DNA of 64,000 nucleotides from Pseudoalteromonas piratica (GTDB lineage Bacteria > Pseudomonadota > Gammaproteobacteria > Enterobacterales > Alteromonadaceae). The position numbers were made by a program, and so were the translations under genes. The stretch is from assembly GCF_000788395.1 (NCBI RefSeq), contig NZ_CP009888.1, positions 1 through 64,000 on the forward strand. The letters run 5' to 3'. Each line of letters begins with the position of its first letter. The stretch's first letter is position 1. Shown piece by piece: positions 1 through 10,787 of this stretch. The notes under the pieces were generated by a model. It did not search any database. It was not told where the DNA came from and saw nothing but the letters and a program-made list of their open reading frames with translations.

Positions 1-661
1 TTAATACGCGCAACAGCATCTTCAATAATTGAGGCTGGCGTCCATAGTTTTTCACAACCACAGATGTCAATTACGAAACGCTCTAATAAACGTAAACCTT
101 GGTGCGTGTGCGTTACTTCTGGGTGAAATTGTACACCGTAGAACTTTTTCTCTTCCCATGACATCGCTGCATGTGGACAGGTATCTGTTTTAGCTGACGT
201 AACAAACGTTTCAGGCACTTCAACAACTTTGTCGCCGTGGCTCATCCAAACGTCAAGTTTGCCAATGCCATCTTCGATATGATCTTCAATCGCATCAAAC
301 AGCGCACAGTTACCTACTTTTTCAACTTTCGCGTAACCAAACTCTTTCTTATCTGAGCTATGTACTTGGCCACCAGTTGCATTGCCATTGTTTGCATACC
401 GTAACAAATACCAAGTACAGGTACGCCAGCATTAAATACATACTCAGGCCGCGCGAGGGCTATTTTCTTCTGTCGTTGACTCTGGCCACCCGATAAAATA
501 ATACCCTGCGGGTTAAATTCGCGAATTTGCTCTTCAGTTACATCCCATGCCCATAGTTCACAGTAAACACCGATTTCACGAATGCGGCGGGCGATTAGTT
601 GAGTGTATTGCGAACCGAAATCTAAAATCAGTACGCGAGAATCATGAATATTTTTGCTCAT
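1..661 (-). pseudogene. guaA: GMP synthase (glutamine-hydrolysing), N-terminal part, frameshifted and cut by window edge
   Basis: Encodes the glutamine amidotransferase domain of GMP synthase, which converts XMP to GMP with ammonia from glutamine in the cytoplasm. The start at 661 gives [20 protein letters not shown], the usual GuaA N-terminus; an upstream in-frame extension is not conserved. The nucleophile motif GICYGMQ is visible. The reading frame breaks near 450-480, where the expected GGPES motif reads GGQSQRQ, and again near 350-370. The rest of the domain, including the FHPEV-type His/Glu motif, continues in another frame to base 1. The ATP-pyrophosphatase half lies outside the window. 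It follows guaB on the same strand, the classical guaBA order. The breaks look like 1-base indels, and as neighbouring genes have the same damage, sequence error is more likely than true loss of this important gene. Confidence 0.9.
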
Positions 662-728
662 TAGTTGTCTCTTTCTAAAAATCCAACAACTCGATTGAAA
701 CGGCAATTTCAATCGGGATACAATTAAC

Positions 729-753
729 TAAGGCTAGCAAAAAGCTAGCCTTA
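729..753. terminator. 10-bp hairpin between guaB and guaA
   Basis: A perfect inverted repeat, TAAGGCTAGC then AAAAA then GCTAGCCTTA, lies in the guaB-guaA gap. It has no good T-tract on the minus strand, so it may attenuate, process or stabilise guaBA mRNA rather than end it. Confidence 0.5.
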
Positions 754-774
754 TCGATAAATTAAAGCCGCGAA

Positions 775-2237
<1,463 letters not shown>

Positions 2238-2368
2238 TTGCAACTTCTCATGATATATGTGGGTGTAGGGAGTTGCGGGAGGATTTTATCAGCGAATCTC
2301 ATTCTAGTAAAATAAAATTTGATATTTTATGTTAGAATATTTCCCATTCAGCGTTAAATCAAACTGTT

Positions 2369-3716
2369 ATGTTGCAAAATCAGATACAAAAAACCTATAC
2401 CGTTTCCCTACTAAACAAAGAAATACGCTATTTACTTGAACAAAATTTCTATTCTTTGCAACTTACTGGGGAAATATCGAACTTTATTTCCCCAAGTTCT
2501 GGCCATTGGTATTTCAGTTTAAAAGACGATAACGCGCAAATTCGTGCGGCAATGTGGCGTGGTAATAACCGTAGCGCAACTTTCAAACCAAAAAACGGTG
2601 ACCAAGTATTAGTACGAGCTCGCGTATCACTGTACGAACCTCGCGGTGATTATCAGCTGATTGTGGAGCACATTGAACCAGCAGGTGAAGGCCAGCTAAA
2701 GCAACAGTTTGATGCGCTAAAAATGCAACTAGCTGGCGAAGGCCTATTTGCCAGTGAATTTAAAAAACCGCTACCTAATAACATTCGCCGCTTAGGGGTG
2801 ATCACCTCTCCGACTGGCGCTGCAATTAAAGATATTCTCACGGTACTCGAAAAACGTGCGCCGCAACTTGAGGTAGTGATTTATCCTGCACTGGTGCAAG
2901 GTAATGAAGCTCACACCCAGTTAATAGAACAGTTACAACTCGCGAATCAGCGAAACGAAGTCGATGTGATTATTCTTGGACGAGGTGGTGGCTCAATGGA
3001 AGATTTATGGTGCTTTAACCATGAAATGCTTGCACGCGCTATTTTCAACTCACACATTCCTGTAGTGAGTGCTGTTGGTCATGAAATTGATACCACTATT
3101 TCTGATTATGTTGCGGACTTACGTGCAGCAACGCCATCGCAAGCAGCTGAAATTGTTAGCCCAGATAAAAATCATTTAACTCAGCATATCGATGTACTGC
3201 AAAGCCAATTACATCAACATATGAGAAAACACCTGCAAGTTGCATCACACAATTACCAAGTACTTGAGCAGCGTCTATTACGCTACCACCCAACTAATCG
3301 TTTAAACCAACAAGCACAATTACGAGATGAACTCGAAATTCGCTTGCTAAACAGCATAAACCGCCAGCTTGAATCGGCTAAATATACACAACACACTTTA
3401 AAAGCAAGATTAGAAAAAGCAACCGCCCGCAAAACCAAACTAAGTCACGCAGGACAAACGCTGCAAAATTTAGTGACACGACTTCATTCAGCCAAGAAAA
3501 CAATTAGAGTTTTCCGAAAAGCAACTTGCGGGTACTGGCTGCAAATTAAATGCCACCAGCCCACCTTGCAGTATTAGCACGCGCTATTCTATGACTTCAA
3601 AAAACTCTAAAGTGGTTAACACAGTAGCCAACATTACAGAAGGCGATAACTTGGTTACCCAGCTTGCCGATGGTCACATTGAAAGCACAGTAACACAGGT
3701 ATCAAAAACGCAATGA
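2369..3716 (+). pseudogene. xseA: Exodeoxyribonuclease VII large subunit, frameshifted near the C-terminus
   Basis: XseA is the catalytic large subunit of exonuclease VII, which degrades single-stranded DNA processively. Residues 1-100 form the OB-fold nucleic-acid-binding domain (SGHWYFSLKD, AAMWRG). The catalytic exonuclease domain follows, with the GRGGGSMEDLW and SAVGHEIDTT motifs. The reading frame is intact to about 3500 and is then lost through an extra A near 3500, an extra C near 3565 and a missing G near 3580. The true C-terminus ARGYSMTSK...VSKTQ is readable in another frame up to the TGA at 3714-3716. Restored length is close to the roughly 450 residues typical of the family. It is divergent from guaB, with a 131-bp shared upstream region, as in many gammaproteobacteria. 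The stop overlaps the start of the next gene. Confidence 0.9.
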
Positions 3717-4186
3717 TAAATAAACACCAAGTGATTGATACGCTTATTTTGCAACTTGAAAATAGCTTAAATATCGCCGTGCAATCTGCAACTCACGCCC
3801 ATCAAGATGCTACGCATGAGCAAAGTAAAGGCTGAGACTCAATACGATAGTCTCGGCATAGAAATGGCTTACCTCGCTGAAGGCCAAAGCAAACGTATAG
3901 AATCACTAAGACAAGATATACAGGTACTTAAAGAAACCGCTTTTCCCAGCCAACGCGAGCAAGTACAACTCGCCCACCTTGTACTCTAGTTGATAACCAA
4001 ACAGATGCGCCACTATGGGTATTTATTCTTCCGTAGCTGGCGGCAATAAGGTAAAACTAAATGATGTCATATGCCAAATTGTGACTCCCAATGCGCCGAT
4101 TGCGAAGAAATTACTAAAACAGTCTGTGGGGATGACGTTTATTTTGATTGCTCGATAAAGAATATGAAATTTTTGAACTTATTTGA
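3713..4186 (+). pseudogene. GreA/GreB C-terminal-domain-like protein, frameshifted
   Basis: Starting at the ATGA overlap with xseA, the repaired reading gives MINKHQVIDTLILQLENSLN, then the signature ATHEQSKAETQYDSLGIEMA, YLAEGQSKRIE, and a C-terminal half with FILPVAGG and ILVTP-like beta strands. This matches my memory of a small gammaproteobacterial family of about 155 residues annotated as GreA/GreB-family elongation factor, with an N-terminal helical segment and a Gre-like FKBP-fold C-terminus. At least four indels break it: an extra A near 3826, an extra CT near 3985, and missing bases near 4033, 4130 and 4155. The total length stays a multiple of three (158 codons). Function is unproven; association with RNA polymerase is inferred only from the domain. 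Confidence 0.65.
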
Positions 4187-4238
4187 GTAAAAAAGCAGAA
4201 TATGCTGTTATAAGCAGACAGTAATATTTAAATGCAAC

Positions 4239-5097
4239 ATGATGTATCGCTTATCTTTTTTATTATTTTTACTGGTTTGCAGCGGTGTTACCTTAGGTTG
4301 CGAAATCACCATGGGTTACCGCACAAGTGCTCGCCTACCTTTGATTGATGCTTTGCCATCAAATAACGGACTCTACCATGCTATTTTTGAACGTGCCGCT
4401 ACGCTTATTAACTGCACGTTAAAAGTAAAAAGAGCACCCAAAAAACGTATTATCAAATTACTCAAAGACGGCAATATCGATTTTTACCCTGGTTTCGGTT
4501 TTAGTATTGAACGTAGTAAGGATATTTACTTTTTTGAGAATGGCCTAAGCAGTCATAGCATTATCCTAACGCATAAGGACATAACCGAAATAAAGTCATT
4601 TGATGATTTAAACCACAAAGTCTTATTAAAACCTTACGGCGGCAGAAAATCGCAAGTTGAGGCAGCAGGATATCTTGGTGCGTTATGGGCAAGATTTGGG
4701 TATTAGCGATGCAATTAAAGTACTTGAGAAAAAAACAAGCTGACTTTTTTATCTACAACAAAGCATCAATAACCTATTACTTAAATAACAACCCAAATGC
4801 ACACGTCAATGTTCACGACTGCTGCTTTAACGCCAAAACCGATGTTTTTGGGTTTTTCTAAAAGATCAAAACATTTTAAAGCAATAACAAAACGAAAATT
4901 ACCAAGCCGATAAAGCCACATCAGTCGATAATTTACCGTATAAAGTTGATGAGAGTTCGAAAGCCAGCGCATTTGCCAAAGCAATTAATGCGCTGTCTGA
5001 AAGTGGAGAAATTGCTAGATTAGAAAGCAGTTTTACAATGCAGCGCCTCGATAGCGAGCAAACAGCTTCGTCAGACATATCTGAAACAAAACACTGA
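4239..5097 (+). pseudogene. Periplasmic amino-acid-type binding protein (SBP_bac_3), frameshifted
   Basis: The product begins with a signal peptide (MMYRLSFLLFLLVCSGVTLG). It continues as a family-3 extracellular solute-binding fold: GYRTSARLPL, then the RAPKKRIIKLLKDGNIDFYPG segment and the FFENGLSSHSIILTH segment. The frame breaks near 4676-4690 and again near 4730 and 4855. The remainder (SDAIKVLEKK, SITYYLNNNPNA, SAFAKAINALSESGEIARLE) is readable to the TGA at 5095-5097. No ABC permease or ATPase is adjacent. Stand-alone copies of this family are common in Alteromonadales and may act as sensors or orphan receptors. The 3' end runs into the convergent cysE region. The breaks are small indels like those of its neighbours. 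Confidence 0.7.
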
Positions 5098-5856
5098 TCC
5101 ATAGTTTCCGCTGGACACTCTGTAGTTGGTTTACCCACTACTTTAGCTGGTACACCGACCACCGTCGTGTGTTCTTCAACATCAGCGACAACCACTGAGC
5201 CTGCGCCAATTTTAGCACCTTCCCCAACATCAATATTACCCAGTACTTTGGCGCCTGCGCCAATCATAACACCGTGGCGAATTTTCGGGTGACGATCGCC
5301 TTGTTCGTTACCCGTACCACCTAAAGTTACACCTTGTAAAATAGAGACATTGTCTTCAATGATTGCGGTTTCACCTACAACAATACCCGTTGCATGGTCA
5401 AACATGATGCCTTTACCCACCTGGCATGCAGGGTGAATATCTACACCAAATACCTCTGAATTACGACTTTGGATAAATTGTGCGAGTTCTTTTCTATCTT
5501 GACGCCATAAGCAGTGTGCTAGACGATGAACTTGAATTGACTGAAAACCTTTTAAGTTCAAAAGCACTGTTAGGTAGTTATCAACTGCAGGGTCACGATC
5601 TCGCACTGCTTTTATATCATGAGCGACGTGATCAAGCATGGTATCGCAATTAACAAATGCCTGATCAAATAATTCACGGAATGTGAAAGCTGAAACCACC
5701 GCGGTCAGATAACTTATTGGCTACAATAAAGCTTAACGCAGAACCTAGACACTCGTGATTTAATACGCACGAATAAACGTGGCTTGCCAGTAATGGCTCT
5801 TTTTGCACAAGGGCTTCTGCTTCTTTACGTAATTCTTGCCAAATATTATGACGCAT
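4899..5856 (-). pseudogene. cysE: Serine O-acetyltransferase, one frameshift; 3' end uncertain
   Basis: CysE acetylates serine with acetyl-CoA, the first step of cysteine synthesis, and forms trimeric left-handed beta-helix hexapeptide trimers. The start at 5856 gives MRHNIWQELRKEAEALVQKE. The N-terminal helical domain, the HRLAHCLW segment, the catalytic DIHPACQVGKGIMFDHATG stretch and hexapeptide repeats to VVGVPAKVVGKP are all present. A frameshift near 5700 separates the first ~52 residues from the rest. The normal C-terminus should fall soon after MDQCF near 5090. The open frame instead runs to 4899, antisense through the end of the binding-protein gene, suggesting a lost stop: another frame stops near 5074. 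The enzyme is secure; its exact end is not. Confidence 0.85.
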
Positions 5857-6032
5857 AACAACACCAATCACTTTAACTACTTTTAGCTTTATAGCTTAAT
5901 TTTAAACGAGTTTAACGCTTTTTGTTAACTTGAGTAAGTAATTAAAGACAAGTTGTTAGACTGATTTATTTGCCTTTAGATAAATGTGTGCTAGAAATGG
6001 TGCCCCAAATCCAAATTTAATCGTGCCGCTTA

Positions 6033-7214
6033 ATGAATAAGAACGTTGTACTTTTGGCTTTTTGCCAAGGACTTATTACTACTGGAAACATCTTACTTGT
6101 GACGATTTCTGCGCTCGTTGGGCAAGCATTAAGTCCCAGTACGACGTTTATCACCTTCCCTGTGGCTATGCAAATGTTTGGACTATTGTTAACCACTATT
6201 CCAGCGTCATTGATTATGGCAAAAACAGGTCGCAAACTTGGCTTTAGTCTAGGCAATACCATTGGAATAAGTGGTGCTGTACTAGGTTATTTTAGTTTAA
6301 TACAAAGTCAGTTTTGGTTATTTAGCTTTGCCACTTTCTTAATTGGCATTGGTATAGGCTTTGCCACGCTCTATCGCTTTGCTGCAATTGAAGCAAGCGA
6401 CAAACCAGCTGTGGCAATATCAACCGTAATGGCAAGTGGTGTTGTCGCCGCGATACTTGGCCCCAATTTAGCGGTATGGGTCAACCTTCACTATCCAACA
6501 TTAAACTATGCAAATGCGTTTATTGCCCTTGCGTTTTTATACGCCATTGCACTGCTACTGTTGCAGCTCGTTAAATTTAATGAAGTGTCACAGACACAAA
6601 ATATTGGAGAAAGCAGATCATTAAAAACCATCGCCACTTCACCTAAATTTATGACCGCGGTGTTTATTGCCATGGTGAGTTACACGGTTATGAACTTATT
6701 GATGACGGCAACGCCACTGGCAATGCATCGCCATGGCTTTGACTTAGCAGAATCTGCATTAGTGATTGAATGGCACGTATTGGGCATGTTTTTACCGTCA
6801 TTTTTTAGCGGCAAATTAATAGAACGTTTTGGCCAAGTCACCATGATGTATGCTGGAATAGTATTGATAGCGCTCTGCTGCTTAGTAAATTTGCTTGGTT
6901 TAAGCCATTGGCACTTTTTAGCAGCACTGTTTTTATTAGGCGTAGGTTGGAATTTTATGTTTATCAGCGCGACACAAATGGTGAGCCAAACTTACCTACC
7001 GCAAGAGCGTGCTAAAGCCCAAGCCACCAATGAGTTTTTAGTGTTTAGCATGGTAACCCTCTCTGCATTAAGTGCAGGTTGGTTAGAAGCCACCGTAGGC
7101 TGGCAGACTTTAAACCTTGTTACCTTGCCGATTTTACTTATCACAATTACGTGGTTAACAGTTTATAAGTTAAAACAAAAAGGTAACTTACAAACCAATT
7201 TAAAAGCGAGTTAA
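6033..7214 (+). CDS. MFS transporter, 12 transmembrane segments
   Basis: A 393-residue inner-membrane protein with about twelve hydrophobic segments, starting MNKNVVLLAFCQGLITTGN, with the loop 2-3 motif region MAKTGRKLGF typical of the major facilitator superfamily. The two halves are separated by a polar loop near residues 190-210. It most resembles the drug or metabolite exporter branch of the superfamily. Substrate cannot be read from sequence. The gene converges on the LysR-type regulator, the two stops overlapping by 4 nt, and this is the first intact reading frame after the damaged left end of the window. The neighbouring regulator is a possible but unproven controller. Confidence 0.85.
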   Translation: MNKNVVLLAFCQGLITTGNILLVTISALVGQALSPSTTFITFPVAMQMFGLLLTTIPASLIMAKTGRKLGFSLGNTIGISGAVLGYFSLIQSQFWLFSFATFLIGIGIGFATLYRFAAIEASDKPAVAISTVMASGVVAAILGPNLAVWVNLHYPTLNYANAFIALAFLYAIALLLLQLVKFNEVSQTQNIGESRSLKTIATSPKFMTAVFIAMVSYTVMNLLMTATPLAMHRHGFDLAESALVIEWHVLGMFLPSFFSGKLIERFGQVTMMYAGIVLIALCCLVNLLGLSHWHFLAALFLLGVGWNFMFISATQMVSQTYLPQERAKAQATNEFLVFSMVTLSALSAGWLEATVGWQTLNLVTLPILLITITWLTVYKLKQKGNLQTNLKAS

Positions 7215-8074
7215 GGACAAAATAACTGCTCTAACCAAGTAAAAAGCAGTTTAAGTTCATCGCGCTCACTGTAATCTTTGTGAGTAACAAAATAATAGCT
7301 AAAAGGCAGTGTTATTTGCTCAGTGCCAATACGATCCAGTTGGTTTTGAGAAATCGCATGTTTCGCTAATTGATGCCAAGCCAATGTCTTACCCTGCGCT
7401 TGCTGCGCTGCACTTAATGCAAGCCCCACCTCATCAAAAACCAAACAGGGTGATTGCATGGGAAGATTAAAGTGCTTTTGCCACTGTTGCCAGCTTAAGC
7501 CTCCGGGCTTATCTTCCATTCCGGCAGCATACTGAATAAGCTTCAATGCGTTATGTTGATTAATCACATTCGGTGCACACACCGGATACACAACTTCATT
7601 TGCCAATTTTTTAGCAACTGCATTAGCATATTTGCCATTACCAAAGTGAATATGACAATCAATATTTTGCTGTTCAAAGTTAACAATGTGATGCTGACTA
7701 ATAAATTGTATTTGATAGTTAGGTAACAAAGCTTGCAGCTCGGCTAATTTATTCACTAATACACAAGAAACAACACTCGGGATAGCCGCTATAACCAGCT
7801 TTTGGGTGTTCGGCGCTTGCGCTTTTTCAACACCAGACTCTATTTCTGAAAAGGCTTTTTTTACTGAGCTATAAAGCAGTTTCGCTTCATTGGTAAGTGC
7901 TACCCCTTTTGATTTGCGAACAAATAATTTCACATCTAAATGCGTTTCTAACTGTTTCATTTGGTGACTTACCGCACTTGGCGTTATGTGAAGTAAATCG
8001 CTTGCTCGGCTAAAGTTAAGCTGTTCAGCGGCCACAACAAAGGTGTGTAAATTGGATAACAGGCTAGTGTTCAT
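7211..8074 (-). CDS. LysR-family transcriptional regulator
   Basis: A 287-residue LysR-type regulator. Residues 1-60 hold the winged helix-turn-helix (FVVAAEQLNFSRASDLLHIT, PSAVSHQMKQLETHLDVKLF). The effector-binding periplasmic-fold domain covers about 90-285. The start at 8074 fits the family N-terminus exactly. It is divergent from the OsmC-like gene with 106 bp between starts. This arrangement is classical for a LysR protein that controls its divergent neighbour, which makes the OsmC-like gene the best candidate target. The convergent MFS gene is a second candidate. The ligand is unknown. Confidence 0.88.
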   Translation of the reverse strand: MNTSLLSNLHTFVVAAEQLNFSRASDLLHITPSAVSHQMKQLETHLDVKLFVRKSKGVALTNEAKLLYSSVKKAFSEIESGVEKAQAPNTQKLVIAAIPSVVSCVLVNKLAELQALLPNYQIQFISQHHIVNFEQQNIDCHIHFGNGKYANAVAKKLANEVVYPVCAPNVINQHNALKLIQYAAGMEDKPGGLSWQQWQKHFNLPMQSPCLVFDEVGLALSAAQQAQGKTLAWHQLAKHAISQNQLDRIGTEQITLPFSYYFVTHKDYSERDELKLLFTWLEQLFCP

Positions 8075-8180
8075 AATTATGATTCAAATTTTACTCACAT
8101 CACTTGAAAATATTATCACTTTATTTAATCACAGATAACCAGCAAAATTCCTTTAAAGCTGTTTTAAATTAGGAAACCAG

Positions 8181-8648
8181 ATGTCGCAACACAGTGCTCA
8201 TATTGAATGGCAAAAAGCGCCTAATGAAATGTTTATTGATGGACGTTACAACCGAGTTCATCAATGGCGTTTTGATGGCGGCTTTTCAATGCCTGCCTCA
8301 CCCTCTCCAATGATAGTGCTCCCCCCTTTTTCTAACCCTGATTTTGTCGACCCTGAAGAAGCCTTTATTGCATCGCTTGCAAGTTGTCATATGTTATTTT
8401 TTCTGCACTTTGCCGCTAATCAAGGTATTGTGATTGAAGGTTATACTGATAACCCAGTTGGCGAACTTGCTAAGAACGATGAAGGCAAACTATGTATTAC
8501 GAGTGTCACGTTAAAACCTGAGGTGATATTGGCAGAGCAATCAATTGCGCATAAAAAAAGCTTGGTAGAGTTACACCACCAAGCTCATGAAGCCTGCTTT
8601 TTAGCGCGCTCCGTTAATTTTGAGATTAATATAACATTAAACGAATAA
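8181..8648 (+). CDS. OsmC/Ohr-family peroxiredoxin-like protein
   Basis: A 155-residue cytoplasmic protein of the OsmC/YhfA type. The family places two redox cysteines in the dimer interface; here they appear in EEAFIASLASCHMLFFLHFA and in HQAHEACFLARSVN, in the expected positions. OsmC proteins reduce organic or inorganic hydroperoxides, usually with lipoyl or thiol reductants. It is a single gene divergent from a LysR regulator, which suggests substrate-induced control. Its stop lies inside a bidirectional terminator hairpin. Which hydroperoxide it uses cannot be told. Confidence 0.85.
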   Translation: MSQHSAHIEWQKAPNEMFIDGRYNRVHQWRFDGGFSMPASPSPMIVLPPFSNPDFVDPEEAFIASLASCHMLFFLHFAANQGIVIEGYTDNPVGELAKNDEGKLCITSVTLKPEVILAEQSIAHKKSLVELHHQAHEACFLARSVNFEINITLNE

Positions 8649-8669
8649 AGGCAGCCTTGGCTGCCTTTA
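8646..8669. terminator. Bidirectional terminator between convergent genes
   Basis: An 11-bp perfect stem, TAAAGGCAGCC with GGCTGCCTTTA, lies between the OsmC-like gene and the convergent lipoprotein gene. A/T flanks on both sides suit termination in both directions. Confidence 0.75.
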
Positions 8670-8672
8670 AGC

Positions 8673-9053
8673 TTAAATCAGTTCTGCATTAGTATGACGA
8701 ATCAAATTATTCACCCAGTTAACATATTGGCGGTGAATTTTTTTACCATTGTATTTTAAATTTACCGAGTCTTTATATTTAATATCATAGGTTTTAGCGT
8801 TGTAGTTAATATCAACCATTAATTGGTGGCTACGAATATTAAGCTGTCCAGCAATCTTACCTGATTCTAGCTTTTGACATTGCCAACCAAGCTGAACACA
8901 GGCTTTTAAAATCGCCTTGGCAACATCCGTTTGTGTTAATGTTTGGTTCGTTGTTGGTACTAAATTATTGTTAAAGTCTCTCATCGGCACTGTCGTTTTA
9001 CAGGCTGTTAAGCTAGCTAGTAAAACACTTACCAACGCAAATTTTTTAATCAT
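8673..9053 (-). CDS. Small putative lipoprotein
   Basis: A 126-residue protein starting MIKKFALVSVLLASLTACK. The LTAC lipobox with Cys18 marks it as a lipoprotein. The start at 9053 is preferred over an in-frame one 15 nt upstream because the signal peptide then has normal length. The mature part has two cysteines (KACVQLGWQCQ) that could form a disulphide, followed by a beta-rich segment with repeated Tyr/Lys (INYNAKTYDIKYKDSVNLKY). I do not assign a known family; it resembles small outer-membrane-associated lipoproteins of unknown function. It is monocistronic. Confidence 0.7.
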   Translation of the reverse strand: MIKKFALVSVLLASLTACKTTVPMRDFNNNLVPTTNQTLTQTDVAKAILKACVQLGWQCQKLESGKIAGQLNIRSHQLMVDINYNAKTYDIKYKDSVNLKYNGKKIHRQYVNWVNNLIRHTNAELI

Positions 9054-9197
9054 AAAGCTTCCTATCAATATGTCGCATGAGCAAACATGCGCTAAGTTAG
9101 CCTCATTATTTCATTGCGTTAGCTATTTATCCAGCCATGTAATTTACTTATTAGTTAATATTTGTAAGTAAACTTGTGATTAACTTAACCAATCGCC

Positions 9198-9398
9198 TTA
9201 CCGCTCAAAACCCAAAAATAACTTGGCATATTGAATAAAACCAGGTTTGGCATAATGTAACAACGGCTCATGTTCGACTTTTCGACCGTACAGGTAAATT
9301 TCATTCACATCTGTTGAAAGCGAAATATTTTGAAAGACATCTGCGCTATGCAACGAAAATAAATTGAGTATGAATGGTAATGCCTCTGTTTTTTCCCC
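9198..9398 (-). pseudogene. Orphan coding remnant (C-terminal fragment, no start)
   Basis: The 410-bp gap between 9069 and 9478 is not empty. On the minus strand an open frame from just after a TGA at 9399-9401 to a TAA at 9198-9200 reads as protein-like sequence: LPFILNLFSLHSADVFQN, then LSTDVNEIYLYGRKVEHEPL, then LHYAKPGFIQYAKLFLGFER. It has no ATG and no ribosome site. The composition and the coherent C-terminus suggest the 3' relic of a deleted gene rather than chance. I do not recognise the family. The rest of the gap is AT-rich and should hold the lipoprotein promoter and the TPR gene promoter, but I see no clear boxes. Confidence 0.4.
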
Positions 9399-9478
9399 TC
9401 AAATAACAGCTTTTAATAGGTTGATTTAAGTATTAGGATAAATTTAGCGTCTCACTTTAGTAAGGTTCACATTTAACA

Positions 9479-10651
9479 TTGAAAGTACTGATCATATTAC
9501 TGGCTTTAGCTACTTCTGGGTGTGCATATAAAACTGCGCCAAAACAAATTAGTGAGCCTAAACATACGCTCGAACATTCTGTGCAAGCGATTAAAACCAA
9601 TAAGCTTCTAGAGATCTCACACCAACATATTTTTGATTTACCCCAAGCTGAGCGCTTCAAAGTACTTGAACATATGCAGCGTAAGCCAGAAAACAAGACA
9701 GCATACGATCATCTCTATAAATACTTAGAGAGCAAACTTGCTAACTTTAATTACTATGGCAATACATTAACGGCAGCTGAGTCTATTTATAAAAAAGGAG
9801 GAAATTGTTTATCGCTGGCAATATTAACCTCGGCTTATGCTCAGTTAGTCGACATTGAGTATGGGTTTGATCTTATCTCAAGTAGTCCCTTGTATTTGAG
9901 ACAAGATGGCTTAGATCTAATTTCTAACCACGTAAGAACTAAGCTGTTCGCATCTCAGGCGGAAACAGAGCAACAGCTACTCTCATTAAGAGGAGGTATA
10001 ATCGTCGATTACTTTCCAGCAAGAAGAACACATATCAAAAAAAACATCGATCATGACTATTTTATCAGCCTTTACTATCAAAACTTAGCATCTGAAGCGA
10101 TTGCGAATAACCACTATGAAGCAGCGCTTGCAATAGCAAAACAAGGCGTGCTTATTTCTCCCCAAAACTTAAATTTACTTAATACGTTGGCTGTTAGTTT
10201 ATCTCGATTAAAACGCTATGATGAAGCTGAAAGTATCTATCAACAAGGGCTAAACGTCGCACCTGATAATCTCGATATTTTAATCAACTATCGGATTTTG
10301 GCAAAAAACATCAAAGACAATGAAACAGTTAATCGCATCACAACTAGAATAAACAATTCCAATGATCCGACACCATTTGCCTGGCTTAATTTAGCTGACG
10401 AAGCATTTCACAATAAGGATTATCAACTGGCTATTAAATACTACAAACAAGCGGCCAAATTTGCACCTTATCTCAGGAATGCTTACCAAGGGTTAGGGCG
10501 TTCTTACTTAAAGTTAAATAATGCAGGTAAGGCAAAAAATGCTTTTGAAACAGCACTTAAATTAACCCATGATGACAACCTCGAAGAGATGTACCAAACA
10601 AAGATCACTAAGCTTCAGGTTTATTTAAATAAAAATAACACACATTATTAG
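9479..10651 (+). CDS. TPR lipoprotein-like protein with transglutaminase-like domain
   Basis: A 390-residue exported protein. It starts with TTG at 9479 (MKVLIILLALATSGCAYK), which gives a short signal with a lipobox-like Cys15. Residues about 95-170 resemble a transglutaminase/cysteine-protease-like core: the putative nucleophile is in KKGGNCLSLAIL and a candidate His in ISNHVRTKL. Residues about 195-385 hold tetratricopeptide repeats (NLLNTLAVSLSRLKRYDEAE, AWLNLADEAFHNKDYQLAI, AYQGLGRSYLKLNNAGKAK). Such proteins usually act as envelope scaffolds. There is no operon partner. The TTG start is chosen because no ATG precedes the signal peptide. Whether the Cys/His pair is catalytic is inference. 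Confidence 0.7.
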   Translation: MKVLIILLALATSGCAYKTAPKQISEPKHTLEHSVQAIKTNKLLEISHQHIFDLPQAERFKVLEHMQRKPENKTAYDHLYKYLESKLANFNYYGNTLTAAESIYKKGGNCLSLAILTSAYAQLVDIEYGFDLISSSPLYLRQDGLDLISNHVRTKLFASQAETEQQLLSLRGGIIVDYFPARRTHIKKNIDHDYFISLYYQNLASEAIANNHYEAALAIAKQGVLISPQNLNLLNTLAVSLSRLKRYDEAESIYQQGLNVAPDNLDILINYRILAKNIKDNETVNRITTRINNSNDPTPFAWLNLADEAFHNKDYQLAIKYYKQAAKFAPYLRNAYQGLGRSYLKLNNAGKAKNAFETALKLTHDDNLEEMYQTKITKLQVYLNKNNTHY

Positions 10652-10736
10652 CTATTAATCAATCGAATGTCAGCAGCATAGTAGAGAGTTTAACGCATCT
10701 AAAAAGTTAATCGCTGAAGTTACAATCTAGCCAATA

Positions 10737-10763
10737 AAAAAGCCCACATTTAGTGGGCTTTTT
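10737..10763. terminator. Bidirectional terminator
   Basis: An 11-bp stem, AAAAAGCCCAC with GTGGGCTTTTT around loop ATTTA, lies between the TPR gene and the convergent M16 peptidase. The T-rich arms serve either strand. Confidence 0.85.
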
Positions 10764-10787
10764 AAAATATATTAAACGGACATTAAA

